Origin: Fodinibius salipaludis
Lineage (GTDB): Bacteria; Bacteroidota; Rhodothermia; Balneolales; Balneolaceae
Assembly: GCF_002287075.1 (NCBI RefSeq)
Contig: NZ_NSKE01000014.1
Location: 1-56,617 of the forward strand
Length of the DNA stretch: 56,617 nt
Reading direction: 5' to 3'
Part shown: positions 27,026-34,918 of the stretch, one piece after another
Position numbering within the stretch: position 1 is the stretch's first letter
Layout: every line of letters starts with the position of its first letter
Translations under genes and position numbers: made by a program
Notes under the pieces: model-generated
Database searches by the model: none
What the model was told of the DNA's origin: nothing
Seen by the model: only the letters and a program-made list of their open reading frames with translations

Positions 27026-27661
27026 TTAAGGTTTATCTATGATGATAATCGCTTTACCGTTATAGAAATCAGAACCATTGGAGAGATCAAAACAGGTGAT
27101 GTTGAGCGCTTCCGAAAATCTCTGGAGTTCATTTTCAAACTCTAATCCTTTGTAAAGGACCATCTTTTTCCAGGGTAGATGCCCGGTCATTTTAATAAGA
27201 CCTTCAATTTTAAAGGCGTGCTTTGAGATAAGAATACATTCTTCCTCATGGTGCAAGTCCTCAATAGATCCATCTATAATCCCAATATTTTCGAGATCAA
27301 TTTGTTGTGCGATTTGCTTCATCGCCAGACACTTTTTGGTAACTAAATCATTGAGCACGAAATGTTTATTGGGATGTGCAATGGCCAGAGGAATGCCTGG
27401 AAGACCACCACCGGTTCCGGCATCTATGAAGAGTTTATTTTTTTGAAAGTCTTCTAATTCTGAAAGTATCAAAGAGTGTCGGATGTGCTCCCAAATAGTT
27501 TCACGTGGAACGTCTCGGCTTACAAGATTTACGCGTTTATTCCACCAGAGTAATTTATCTAAGTATAGGTTGTGCTTATCCTGGAAATTATCGATAAGCC
27601 CATCAACTTGAGCAAACGTTTCACGTGGAACAGTTTTTCTGATAATGTTATGTTGTTCCAC
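27026..27661 (-). CDS. rsmG: 16S rRNA (guanine527-N7) methyltransferase RsmG
   Basis: A 211-residue SAM-dependent methyltransferase (GidB). LYLDKLLWWNKRVNLVSR is the usual N-terminal helix, FIDAGTGGGLPGIPLAIAHPNKHFVLND is the SAM-binding motif I, and KKCLAMKQIAQQIDLENIGIIDGSIEDL follows. It methylates G527 of 16S rRNA, and its loss gives low-level streptomycin resistance. The start is GTG 27661, with an in-frame TAG two codons upstream, so no longer version exists. The GTG lies inside a parS-like site. It follows mnmG by 45 bases, the classic gidA-gidB pair near the origin. Confidence 0.94.
   Translation of the reverse strand: MEQHNIIRKTVPRETFAQVDGLIDNFQDKHNLYLDKLLWWNKRVNLVSRDVPRETIWEHIRHSLILSELEDFQKNKLFIDAGTGGGLPGIPLAIAHPNKHFVLNDLVTKKCLAMKQIAQQIDLENIGIIDGSIEDLHHEEECILISKHAFKIEGLIKMTGHLPWKKMVLYKGLEFENELQRFSEALNITCFDLSNGSDFYNGKAIIIIDKP
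27497..27512. promoter_or_regulatory. parS-like ParB-binding site 1, inside rsmG
   Basis: AGTTTCACGTGGAACG matches the parS consensus TGTTNCACGTGAAACA in the palindromic core GTTTCACGTGGAAC, differing at the outer bases. It is one of three copies within 173 bases. Confidence 0.7.
27617..27632. promoter_or_regulatory. parS-like ParB-binding site 2, inside rsmG
   Basis: CGTTTCACGTGGAACA is a near-palindrome that differs from TGTTTCACGTGGAACA by one base. It is placed early in the rsmG coding sequence. Confidence 0.75.
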
Positions 27662-27669
27662 GTGAAACT
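27654..27669. promoter_or_regulatory. parS-like ParB-binding site 3, over the rsmG start codon
   Basis: TGTTCCACGTGAAACT matches the parS consensus TGTTNCACGTGAAACA at every position but the last. The rsmG GTG start codon falls within it, so ParB binding could influence rsmG expression. Confidence 0.8.
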
Positions 27670-27706
27670 ATTTGGGTTTAGGGGCTTGTTATAGGAATAC
27701 AATCAG

Positions 27707-29596
27707 TTAGTTGTTCAGATATACCATCAGAACGGATATATCACTGGGCGTTACTCCGCTTATTCTGCTGGCTTGACCGAGTGTTTCGGGTTTGATGCGC
27801 TCCATCTTTTGTTGTCCTTCAGATGAAAGACTGCTAATTTTGTCGTAATTGAGTTCATCAGGAATGAGGGTGTCTTCCTGCTTTTTCATTTCCTCAACCA
27901 TCTCGAATTCTTTTTCGATGTATCCGGCGTATTTAATCTGAATTTCAACTTGCTCGTAAACAAGTTCATCAGTAGTGATCTCTTGAGCCTTTTCTTTGAG
28001 TTCCGGATCGGCATTCATCAAATTAAAGATGGAAAGCTCGGGACGAGGAATAAGCGTTTTTGCTTTTACCGGTTGGGATAGGGTAGAGGTATCTTGCTCT
28101 TTGAGCATAGGGTCCATTTTTTCTGGATAGACCGTATAGTCTGCAAAAAGATCATGGATCTTATCAATGGCTTCTTTCTTTGTCTTGAATTTTTCAAAGC
28201 GATCATCAGAAGCCAGTCCAATTTTGTGACCCAGTTCGGTAAGACGTAGATCAGCATTGTCTTGGCGAAGCAAAATGCGATGCTCGGCTCGAGAGGTAAA
28301 CATCCTATAAGGTTCTTCGGTGCCTTTGGTTATAAGATCATCAATAAGAACACCGATATATGCTTCCGATCTTTTAAGGATAAATTCTTCTTTGCCTTGA
28401 ACTTTTCGGGCCGCATTAATACCGGCCATAAGTCCTTGGCAGCCAGCCTCTTCGTATCCGGTGGTGCCGTTAATTTGTCCGGCAAAAAAGAGTCCTTCTG
28501 TAATTTTGGTCTCCATACTTCTCCGAATTTGATACGGAGGGAAGTAATCATATTCTATAGCATAGCCCGGACGAAGCATCACCGCATCCTCAAAGCCGGG
28601 AATAGTGCGCAATGCTTTGTACTGCACATCTTCGGGAAGTGAGGTGGAAAATCCATTAAGGTACATCTCGTAGGTATTCCATCCTTCGGGCTCAAGAAAT
28701 AGCTGGTGACTATCTTTATCAGAAAAGCGGTTAATTTTATCTTCAATAGATGGACAGTACCGTGGCCCGGTGGAGTCAATAGTGCCATTAAACATGGGGC
28801 TTCGATCAAATCCGGAGCGGAGCATGTCATGCACTTCCTCATTGGTATTGCCAATCCAGCAGGTAAGTTGTTCTTCTCTGGATGGAAGGGATTCGGTCAT
28901 AAAGGAAAAGGCATTGGGATCTTCATCTCCGTACTGAATTTCAAGCTTATCATAATTGATAGAACGTCCGTCGATGCGGGGAGGCGTTCCGGTTTTAAGA
29001 CGTCCAACTTCAAAGCCTAAATCTTCAAGAGCCGCAGAAATTCCAATGGAAGCACGTTCGCCTGAGCGACCACCTCCAAAATTGGTTTCGCCAATATGCA
29101 TCAACCCATTGCCGAAGGTTCCGGTGGTAAGGATAACAGCATCCGCTTCAAAGACTTGTCCGGTTGAGGTTTTTACACCGGTGGCTCTTTTACCATCATC
29201 TGTAGTTAAAACATCTACTACATTATCCTGGCGGAAGTGAAGATTCTCTTTTTTTTCAAGTTCTTCACGCATAGTTTTGCTGTAAAGAGCACGATCACTT
29301 TGGCAGCGCGGACTCCACATTGCGGGACCTTTGCTGGTATTAAGAATGCGAAATTGAACGCCGGATTTATCAGCGACTTTACCCATAAGTCCGCCCAGTG
29401 CATCAATCTCACGGACTAACTGCCCTTTAGCAACACCTCCAATGGCCGGATTGCAAGACATTTTTGCAATGGCATCAAGGTTCATAGTTATAAGTAATGT
29501 ATTGGCACCAATTTCTGCAGCAGCACCTGCGGCTTCACTGCCTGCGTGACCGGCTCCAACTACAATGACGTCGTACTTTGGGAAAAGAGAATCCAT
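27707..29596 (-). CDS. mnmG: tRNA uridine-5-carboxymethylaminomethyl modification enzyme MnmG
   Basis: A 629-residue FAD protein (GidA) that with MnmE installs cmnm5U at the wobble position of several tRNAs. DVIVVGAGHAGSEAAGAAAEIGANTLLIT at 9-38 is the FAD-binding Rossmann motif, SCNPAIGGVAKGQLVREIDALGG and GPAMWSPRCQSDRALY are family signatures, and FFAGQINGTTGYEEAGCQGLMAGINAAR is the second FAD contact. The C-terminal helical MnmE/tRNA domain ends with SRISGVTPSDISVLMVYL. It starts MDSLFPKYDV at 29596 and precedes rsmG. The 215 bases between it and the divergent nucleotidyltransferase hold its promoter. Confidence 0.97.
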   Translation of the reverse strand: MDSLFPKYDVIVVGAGHAGSEAAGAAAEIGANTLLITMNLDAIAKMSCNPAIGGVAKGQLVREIDALGGLMGKVADKSGVQFRILNTSKGPAMWSPRCQSDRALYSKTMREELEKKENLHFRQDNVVDVLTTDDGKRATGVKTSTGQVFEADAVILTTGTFGNGLMHIGETNFGGGRSGERASIGISAALEDLGFEVGRLKTGTPPRIDGRSINYDKLEIQYGDEDPNAFSFMTESLPSREEQLTCWIGNTNEEVHDMLRSGFDRSPMFNGTIDSTGPRYCPSIEDKINRFSDKDSHQLFLEPEGWNTYEMYLNGFSTSLPEDVQYKALRTIPGFEDAVMLRPGYAIEYDYFPPYQIRRSMETKITEGLFFAGQINGTTGYEEAGCQGLMAGINAARKVQGKEEFILKRSEAYIGVLIDDLITKGTEEPYRMFTSRAEHRILLRQDNADLRLTELGHKIGLASDDRFEKFKTKKEAIDKIHDLFADYTVYPEKMDPMLKEQDTSTLSQPVKAKTLIPRPELSIFNLMNADPELKEKAQEITTDELVYEQVEIQIKYAGYIEKEFEMVEEMKKQEDTLIPDELNYDKISSLSSEGQQKMERIKPETLGQASRISGVTPSDISVLMVYLNN

Positions 29597-29811
29597 AATG
29601 TTCTAAGTGTATGTTTATATTACACTTATATGTTTAAATTTTGTGGAAATGATTACTGTTGTCTCAATCCTTTGCCGTAACAGCGATAATCTTGAGAGTC
29701 TCCAAAAATAAGGGTTTTTAAGCAAAATATTTAACCTTCCATGGAAGAGTTAATATTCTGTTAGTTTATCGTATTGGTAGAATTTCCATTCAATAAAATA
29801 ACGAAGAAAAG

Positions 29812-30576
29812 ATGTCAAAAATTACAAAAGCAGTAATTCCGGCTGCGGGAAAAGGAACCCGAATGCGTCCGCTGACCAATTATATATCAAAGCCGATGTT
29901 ACCACTGGGCAAAAGACCGGTGCTGGAGCATATCATCGAAGAACTGAAAGAAGCAGGAATACAAGAGATTGCGGTAGTTGCCAAAAGCAATGATAAAAAG
30001 ATGATGAGTTATTTCGAGGACGACGCCTCCGTACAGTTTATTTTAGATGATTCTTTTTCAGGTCCGGGTGGTGCAATCTTAAAAACCGAATCTTTTGTAA
30101 AAAACGATGATTTTGTAGTGGTGTTTTCTGATGCCCCGCTAAAAGGGGCGAGAAGAGCGACATATTTAAAAGATCTTATATCTCTAAAAGAGGGAGGTAT
30201 TATGGGAGCATTGGCAATCTATCCTATACGAAAAGAAGAGGTGTCGTCAAGAGGAGTAGTTAAATTTAATATTGATAAATACAGAAACAATGGAAGAGTC
30301 CGATTGACAGATATTATAGAGAAGCCGTCGGCAATTCCTGATCACCCATGGGCAACGGCGTGCCGATATGTATTAGACAATAAAGTTTTTGAAATTCTTA
30401 AAGAAGCAAAGCTTGATAATAGTAGTGAACTACAGCTTACTCCTGCTATTCGTAAGATGATTAAAAGTGGAGATTTGGTGCTGGGATATCCGTTGGCCGA
30501 TGGGTTAACACGTCATGATACGGGCAATTTTGGGGGATACTTTAAAGCATTAAGGGCGTTTATACAATCTCAATAA
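29812..30576 (+). CDS. Sugar nucleotidyltransferase (GalU/RmlA-like)
   Basis: A 254-residue NTP_transferase. The signature AVIPAAGKGTRMRPLTNYISKPMLPLGKRPVLEHII at 7-44 binds NTP and Mg; VVVFSDAPLKG is the sugar-nucleotide Asp motif and LTDIIEKPSAIPDHPWATACRYV is the EKP region. The LTPAIRKMIKSGDLVLGYPLADGLTRHDTGN ending, with DTGN, is typical of UTP-glucose-1-phosphate uridylyltransferase. It is shorter than GalU (about 290), so the exact sugar is open; UDP-glucose or a related activated sugar is likely. Its stop is 6 bases from the convergent SDR epimerase gene. Confidence 0.85.
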   Translation: MSKITKAVIPAAGKGTRMRPLTNYISKPMLPLGKRPVLEHIIEELKEAGIQEIAVVAKSNDKKMMSYFEDDASVQFILDDSFSGPGGAILKTESFVKNDDFVVVFSDAPLKGARRATYLKDLISLKEGGIMGALAIYPIRKEEVSSRGVVKFNIDKYRNNGRVRLTDIIEKPSAIPDHPWATACRYVLDNKVFEILKEAKLDNSSELQLTPAIRKMIKSGDLVLGYPLADGLTRHDTGNFGGYFKALRAFIQSQ

Positions 30577-30582
30577 AATGAT

Positions 30583-31563
30583 TTATAACAGCTCTTCTTT
30601 AACTAACCACTCATAGCAGTCTTTTACAGATTTTTTGACAGGCGGAATGCTATACCCTAATTCCTTTTTGGCTTTATCACTTGAATAGACAACATTTCGG
30701 GTCATTAGCTTTGCAAGTTCCGGAGTGAGATCGGGTTTATTTTCGGTGAGATAGGAAATACCAGCTTGAAAGTAAGCGACTATTTTTAAAATGGACGCGG
30801 GAATTATTTTGGGTTCTGCAGAAATATTAGATACTTCAGTAATAATAGAGACAAATTCTGCAAAGGTACATTTTCGGCCTCCCAAAATATATCGTTCTCC
30901 ATCGTTCCCTTGATCAACAGCGGAAATATGAGCTTTTGCAACCTCTTCAACATGAGCCACGCTCATATTACCGTGTGTAACGCCGGGCAGATCATCATCC
31001 CGCAAAGCAAAAAACAGGCGTCCCCAATTGTTGGCATCATGTGGACCAACAACCATCGCCGGATTCATGATTACGACTTTAGTATCGTGATTGCGAGCTT
31101 TTAATGCTTCGCGTTCGGAAAGCCATTTGGTACGTTCATAGTTAACCCACGATTCCCCGCCTTGTTGTGGACTCTCTTCGGTAACCTTACCATCCATGGC
31201 TCCCCAGGCCGAAACGCTTGATGTGTGGATGAAGGTTTCAACATTCTTTTGTGATGAAACCCGAACCATATTTTTAGTGCCGGTCACATTAACCTCGGTT
31301 TGACGAGCATTGTTTTGAGACCACATGTTCGTATCACCGGCCAGGTGAAAAACTACCTCTATATCGCTTGACATCACCTCTTGCAGGGAAGTCAGATCAG
31401 TAATAGATCCTTCAGCTAAATTTACCGGGAGCTGTTTTAGGGTTGACAAATCAGATGTGGATCGATGCAGTGCAGTAACATCCCAACCTTGCTCAACAAG
31501 TTGTTTGACCAAGTTGATACCAATAAAACCGGTTCCGCCTGTAACAAACGCATTCTTTGTCAT
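30583..31563 (-). CDS. NAD(P)-dependent SDR epimerase/dehydratase-like protein
   Basis: A 326-residue extended short-chain dehydrogenase. NAFVTGGTGFIGINLVKQLVEQGWDVTALHR is the TGxxGxxG nucleotide motif, HLAGDTNMW follows, FIHTSSVSAWG gives the catalytic Ser and NYERTKWLSE the Tyr-x3-Lys pair. The group resembles dihydroflavonol 4-reductase and hopanoid-associated sugar epimerases (HpnA-like); the substrate is unknown. It is convergent with the nucleotidyltransferase, so a common sugar pathway is possible but not shown. It is monocistronic. Confidence 0.85.
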   Translation of the reverse strand: MTKNAFVTGGTGFIGINLVKQLVEQGWDVTALHRSTSDLSTLKQLPVNLAEGSITDLTSLQEVMSSDIEVVFHLAGDTNMWSQNNARQTEVNVTGTKNMVRVSSQKNVETFIHTSSVSAWGAMDGKVTEESPQQGGESWVNYERTKWLSEREALKARNHDTKVVIMNPAMVVGPHDANNWGRLFFALRDDDLPGVTHGNMSVAHVEEVAKAHISAVDQGNDGERYILGGRKCTFAEFVSIITEVSNISAEPKIIPASILKIVAYFQAGISYLTENKPDLTPELAKLMTRNVVYSSDKAKKELGYSIPPVKKSVKDCYEWLVKEELL

Positions 31564-31650
31564 AAGGGTGATGAGGAATATAGCATGTTAAGATTCAAGC
31601 AGTTTGTGAAATATTTAGAAAATGGCTCAGATGCAGGGAAACCTAAAATA

Positions 31651-31684
31651 AAAAGCCCTAAACTGGGGTAAGAGTTTAGGGCTA
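31651..31684 (-). terminator. Terminator after the 107-residue hypothetical gene
   Basis: AGCCCTAAACT (31654-31664) and AGTTTAGGGCT (31673-31683) make an 11-bp perfect stem with an 8-base loop. On the minus strand it is followed by TTTTTATTTT, so it ends the 31705-32028 gene. Confidence 0.88.
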
Positions 31685-31704
31685 ATATGAAATAGATAGC
31701 AACT

Positions 31705-32028
31705 TTATTGATCCTTATGCCAATCTAAAAACGTAACAATAGCCTTCCAGACAGATTCCATTTTTGTTTCAGCCTCAGATTCAAAAGTGGTATCATCATC
31801 AACTACAACCATACAGGCCTTATCTTTGATAAGTACGGAATATCCCAGATCATCTTCGATCTTGATAACAACCGGCATGAGCCATTTCCAGGCCTGGTGA
31901 AACTTCATATCTTCGAGTTGAAGAAAAGCCAGTGGTATGTCTTTAACATCATCTTGGTCTATTGTAATGGTTGATCCCATCAGATCTTCGATCAGGCGGT
32001 TGCCCTTGTTAATTTCTTCTTGGGTCAT
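31705..32028 (-). CDS. Conserved hypothetical protein, phage-type family
   Basis: A 107-residue acidic protein with no signal peptide. The middle reads MKFHQAWKWLMPVVIKIEDDLGYSVLIKDKACMVV and the end KMESVWKAIVTFLDWHKDQ. That W-x-WLMPVV-x-KIE and AV-x-FI-x-W pairing is one I know from many small hypothetical proteins in Bacteroidota genomes and their phages; no function is established. The gene stands alone with its own terminator, between the epimerase and a sensor kinase on the same strand. It could be a phage-derived remnant or a housekeeping paralogue. The family match is from memory of the motif, not from a search. Confidence 0.6.
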   Translation of the reverse strand: MTQEEINKGNRLIEDLMGSTITIDQDDVKDIPLAFLQLEDMKFHQAWKWLMPVVIKIEDDLGYSVLIKDKACMVVVDDDTTFESEAETKMESVWKAIVTFLDWHKDQ

Positions 32029-32118
32029 AATAGTATTTTTGTTTCTTGAATATTTACTGCTCTAAAATACAGAAAATTGAAAAGGGTACAACGTTAATTA
32101 AAAAGATCAGGATTTAAG

Positions 32119-33363
32119 TTAGCTGGTAAAGCCACAGCTACTTCCCTGTCTGGATGTTTTATTAAATGAGATCGTAAATTTAGTGCCTTGCTTTGTAGAG
32201 TCGACCTGGTGATTTGCTTCAAGCTGCTTCAAAAGTGTATCAATAAGTTGAAAGCCAAGGGAGCCATTCTGAGAAATTGACGTGAAATGATCAGGTAGTC
32301 CTTTCCCATTATCAGAAATAATTAGGGTAAGCTTTTTTCCTTTATTTCTGGATAAACATATAGAAATAAAACCCGATTCGTTAGCAGGAAACGCATGCTG
32401 TAAGGCATTCGTAACAACTTCATTAATGATTAGGCATGCAGGAACCCCTTGGTTAATATTAATAGTAATGGGGGATAGGTTGAGATCAAAATCCACCGTT
32501 TGAAGCTGATCATATATCTCACGTAAATTTTTAATCATTTGTTGTATACATTTATCAAAGCGTAATTGAGCAAGGCTATTTGATTGATATAACAACTCAT
32601 GGATAGATCCAATTGCTTGGATACGGGTAATACAGGAAACCAGTTTTTCTTTTAGGTTGGAATCAGACTCCTCATAAACCTGAAGCTGCATTAGTCCCGT
32701 GACAATAGCTAAATTGTTTTTCACCCGGTGGTGGACTTCAGATAGAAGAACTTGTTTTTCTACCAAGGAGTGTTCGAGTTTTGCCTGCGTTTCTTTTTGT
32801 CCAGTAATTTCTGTGGCGCTTACAATAAGAAGTTTTTTCTCCTCATTTTGTAGAATGTGGCCATTAATAAGTAAGGTAATAGGAGTCCCGGATTTATCGA
32901 AAATATTCCATTCCTCATTTGGTAGGGGCTTTCCTTTCATCATTTGTTGAAAAACATGGTTGCCTATTTCTAAATTTTCTTCACTAAGCAACTCGGTAAA
33001 ATGTTGACCAACAATCTCTTTTTTAGGATAACCGAAGATATTAACAAAGGCACTATTAACGCTATCGAGAATACCATCTTCGGTAATGACAAGGATGGCG
33101 ACATCGATTGTTTCTAAAATAGAATCAGTATACTGGCGGCTTTGCTTCAGTTCTCTGTCTTTAAGGTAGAGCAAGACGTATAAACCCGTTGATGCAATGG
33201 TAACGAAGATGAGGCCTTTAAAGATACGTATATCAATAAAACTGAAGGTATTGTTACTGATATTTGCAATAAGAAAATCAGATCCTATAATCCAACCATA
33301 TCCAAATAGCAGAAGTATTACGGCAATTGCCTTGCTGCTTAGCAAGACTCTATAAAAGCGCAT
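32119..33363 (-). CDS. Membrane PAS-sensor histidine kinase, HisKA_2 type
   Basis: A 414-residue kinase. Two TM helices at about 12-31 and 49-68 are followed by a PAS domain (about 79-190) and the HisKA_2 phosphoacceptor LLSEVHHRVKNNLAIVTGLMQLQ with His211 or His212. The HATPase_c domain has the N-box LIINEVVTNALQHAF and G-boxes ISDNGKGLPDHF and GSLGFQLIDTL. HisKA_2 kinases of this sort signal to response regulators through phosphotransfer. No regulator is next to it. It is divergent from the ECF sigma gene across 277 bases, and its kinase module is closely similar to that of the 1113-residue hybrid kinase at 40.6-44 kb. Confidence 0.9.
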   Translation of the reverse strand: MRFYRVLLSSKAIAVILLLFGYGWIIGSDFLIANISNNTFSFIDIRIFKGLIFVTIASTGLYVLLYLKDRELKQSRQYTDSILETIDVAILVITEDGILDSVNSAFVNIFGYPKKEIVGQHFTELLSEENLEIGNHVFQQMMKGKPLPNEEWNIFDKSGTPITLLINGHILQNEEKKLLIVSATEITGQKETQAKLEHSLVEKQVLLSEVHHRVKNNLAIVTGLMQLQVYEESDSNLKEKLVSCITRIQAIGSIHELLYQSNSLAQLRFDKCIQQMIKNLREIYDQLQTVDFDLNLSPITININQGVPACLIINEVVTNALQHAFPANESGFISICLSRNKGKKLTLIISDNGKGLPDHFTSISQNGSLGFQLIDTLLKQLEANHQVDSTKQGTKFTISFNKTSRQGSSCGFTS

Positions 33364-33557
33364 AATTAATAGTCTTTTATATTTTACATAAGAACATAAT
33401 AGTTTATCGGTCAGAAAATTGAATTATTAATCTAATTTTGTGTTTTGATTTCTCAAATATGAGCCACTTTAAAAGTGATATAGGATTCAGTTCCATTAAT
33501 GTTATACTTTTATGAAATTATAAATCTGAAAGGTTGTTTATCGGATTACACTTTTTT

Positions 33558-33583
33558 AGTAACTATTGTAAAAGTCAGTCGTC
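33558..33583 (+). promoter_or_regulatory. ECF-type promoter of the sigma factor operon
   Basis: TTAGTAAC (33556-33563), 16 bases, then CGTCA (33580-33584). GTAAC-N16-CGTC matches the classic ECF -35/-10 form (for example B. subtilis SigX/SigM promoters). It lies 57 bases before the sigma start codon. The same elements at the same spacing occur before the DUF4382 gene, so autoregulation by this sigma factor is likely. Confidence 0.72.
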
Positions 33584-33640
33584 ACATAATTGAGCAGGTG
33601 TTGAAGAGTCCGATTCTGCGTTGATACATGTTTGTGCTAA

Positions 33641-34204
33641 ATGGAAGAATCGAAGGAAAAAGAATTTAAACTAATACAGGATATTCTGGACGGGCAACAA
33701 GATCGTTACAGGATACTTGTTGACAGGTATGCATCAATGGTATTTAGCATCGTTGGCAAATTTGCGAATAGACAAGCTGAGAGGGAAGAGTTGGCTCAAC
33801 AGATTTTTGTTAAAGCTTATGAGCGACTGGATTCTTTCAAAAAACAATCAAAGTTCTCTTCTTGGCTTTATACGTTGGCAAGAAATCATTGTTTGGATTA
33901 CGCCAAGAATATTAGACGATTAAATAAGGAGTTTGGGGAAATGGAATCCGAAGAGCTTGTAGCCAACATGAAAGTAGAAGATCTACCGGATGATGATATT
34001 GAGAAAGAGGAAGAAAAGGCAATATTGAATAAGGCTTTGTCTGTAATAACGCCTATTCATGCGGAAGCTTTTTTGATGAAGTATCGTGATAACATGACAT
34101 ATAAAGCTATGGCAAAGCGATTGGATGCAAATGAAGGAGCGCTGAAAGTGCGCGTACACAGAGCGCGTAAAGAGTTGAAAGATTATATCAACCAATATAA
34201 TTAG
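33641..34204 (+). CDS. ECF-family RNA polymerase sigma factor
   Basis: A 187-residue group 4 sigma factor. Region 2 is YRILVDRYASMVFSIVGKFANRQAEREELAQQIFVKAYERLDSFKKQSKFSSWLYTLARNHCLDYAKNI, with the DYA-N core that recognises the -10. Region 4 is ITPIHAEAFLMKYRDNMTYKAMAKRLDANEGALKVRVHRARKELKDYI, a clear HTH for the -35. Regions 1.1 and 3 are absent, as in ECF sigmas. The anti-sigma gene follows after 12 bases, and an ECF promoter is found upstream. It should direct polymerase to GTAAC-N16-CGTC promoters when released from its anti-sigma. Confidence 0.93.
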   Translation: MEESKEKEFKLIQDILDGQQDRYRILVDRYASMVFSIVGKFANRQAEREELAQQIFVKAYERLDSFKKQSKFSSWLYTLARNHCLDYAKNIRRLNKEFGEMESEELVANMKVEDLPDDDIEKEEEKAILNKALSVITPIHAEAFLMKYRDNMTYKAMAKRLDANEGALKVRVHRARKELKDYINQYN

Positions 34205-34216
34205 GACATCGTGGGT

Positions 34217-34918
34217 ATGAATAAGGAAGAAATACTGCAAAAATATCTGGATGGCGAACTATCCGGTGAAGAGGAGCGGGAAGCCCTCCATATGATAGCT
34301 GACGATCCGGAAATGCGGGAGATGCTATCTTTTGAAAGGTCAGTGCGGAGCACTATTAATGAGACGAATGTATATGACCAGCCGGAAGTACCTGATGGTT
34401 TTACAGATCAGGTGATGTATAGTATTGAACAAGCTGAACAGCCAGAGCCAAATATCTCAGTAATAGAGGAAATTAAAAGTTGGATACAAAGTTTGTGGAG
34501 GCCAAAAGAGATCCGGCTTAGGCCGGTGTATGGTGTTATGGCAACAATGATTTTAATGATAGTAATATTAACACCATTTTATTTTGATACCTCTCAAGAG
34601 GTACCGCAGCGAAATAACACGCAAGAAACAATACAACAAGTTACCCATAGCAAGGATCAGGTGTGGGTACGCTTTGTTTATATAGATGAAAATGCGCAAT
34701 CAATCGAACTTGCCGGTGATTTTAACGGCTGGGAGCCTGTTCCGCTTGACAAACAGGAAGTGAATGGAGAACAGGTTTGGACTGGATTGGTTTCCATGAG
34801 TAGAGGGGAGCACCGGTATATGTTTGTGAAGGATGGAGAGAAATGGGTGACCGATCCAATGGCTCCCATGCAGCGTGAAGACGGTTTTGGGAATAAAAAT
34901 GCAGTTATCTACTTATGA
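34217..34918 (+). CDS. Anti-sigma factor with periplasmic CBM48/AMPK-beta-like domain
   Basis: A 233-residue single-pass protein. The acidic helical N-terminus (MNKEEILQKYLDGELSGEEEREAL) is in the usual place for an anti-sigma domain, but has no zinc HxxxCxxC motif. One TM helix lies at about 103-124 (VYGVMATMILMIVILTPFYF). The periplasmic part from about 150 is an E-set carbohydrate-binding module 48: VRFVYIDENAQSIELAGDFNGWEPVPLDK, then EHRYMFVKDGEKWVTDP and GFGNKNAVIYL. The start is ATG 34217 rather than the GTG at 34211. It overlaps the next gene by 4 bases. An alpha-glucan-like ligand may be sensed and release the sigma factor; this is inferred. Confidence 0.8.
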   Translation: MNKEEILQKYLDGELSGEEEREALHMIADDPEMREMLSFERSVRSTINETNVYDQPEVPDGFTDQVMYSIEQAEQPEPNISVIEEIKSWIQSLWRPKEIRLRPVYGVMATMILMIVILTPFYFDTSQEVPQRNNTQETIQQVTHSKDQVWVRFVYIDENAQSIELAGDFNGWEPVPLDKQEVNGEQVWTGLVSMSRGEHRYMFVKDGEKWVTDPMAPMQREDGFGNKNAVIYL

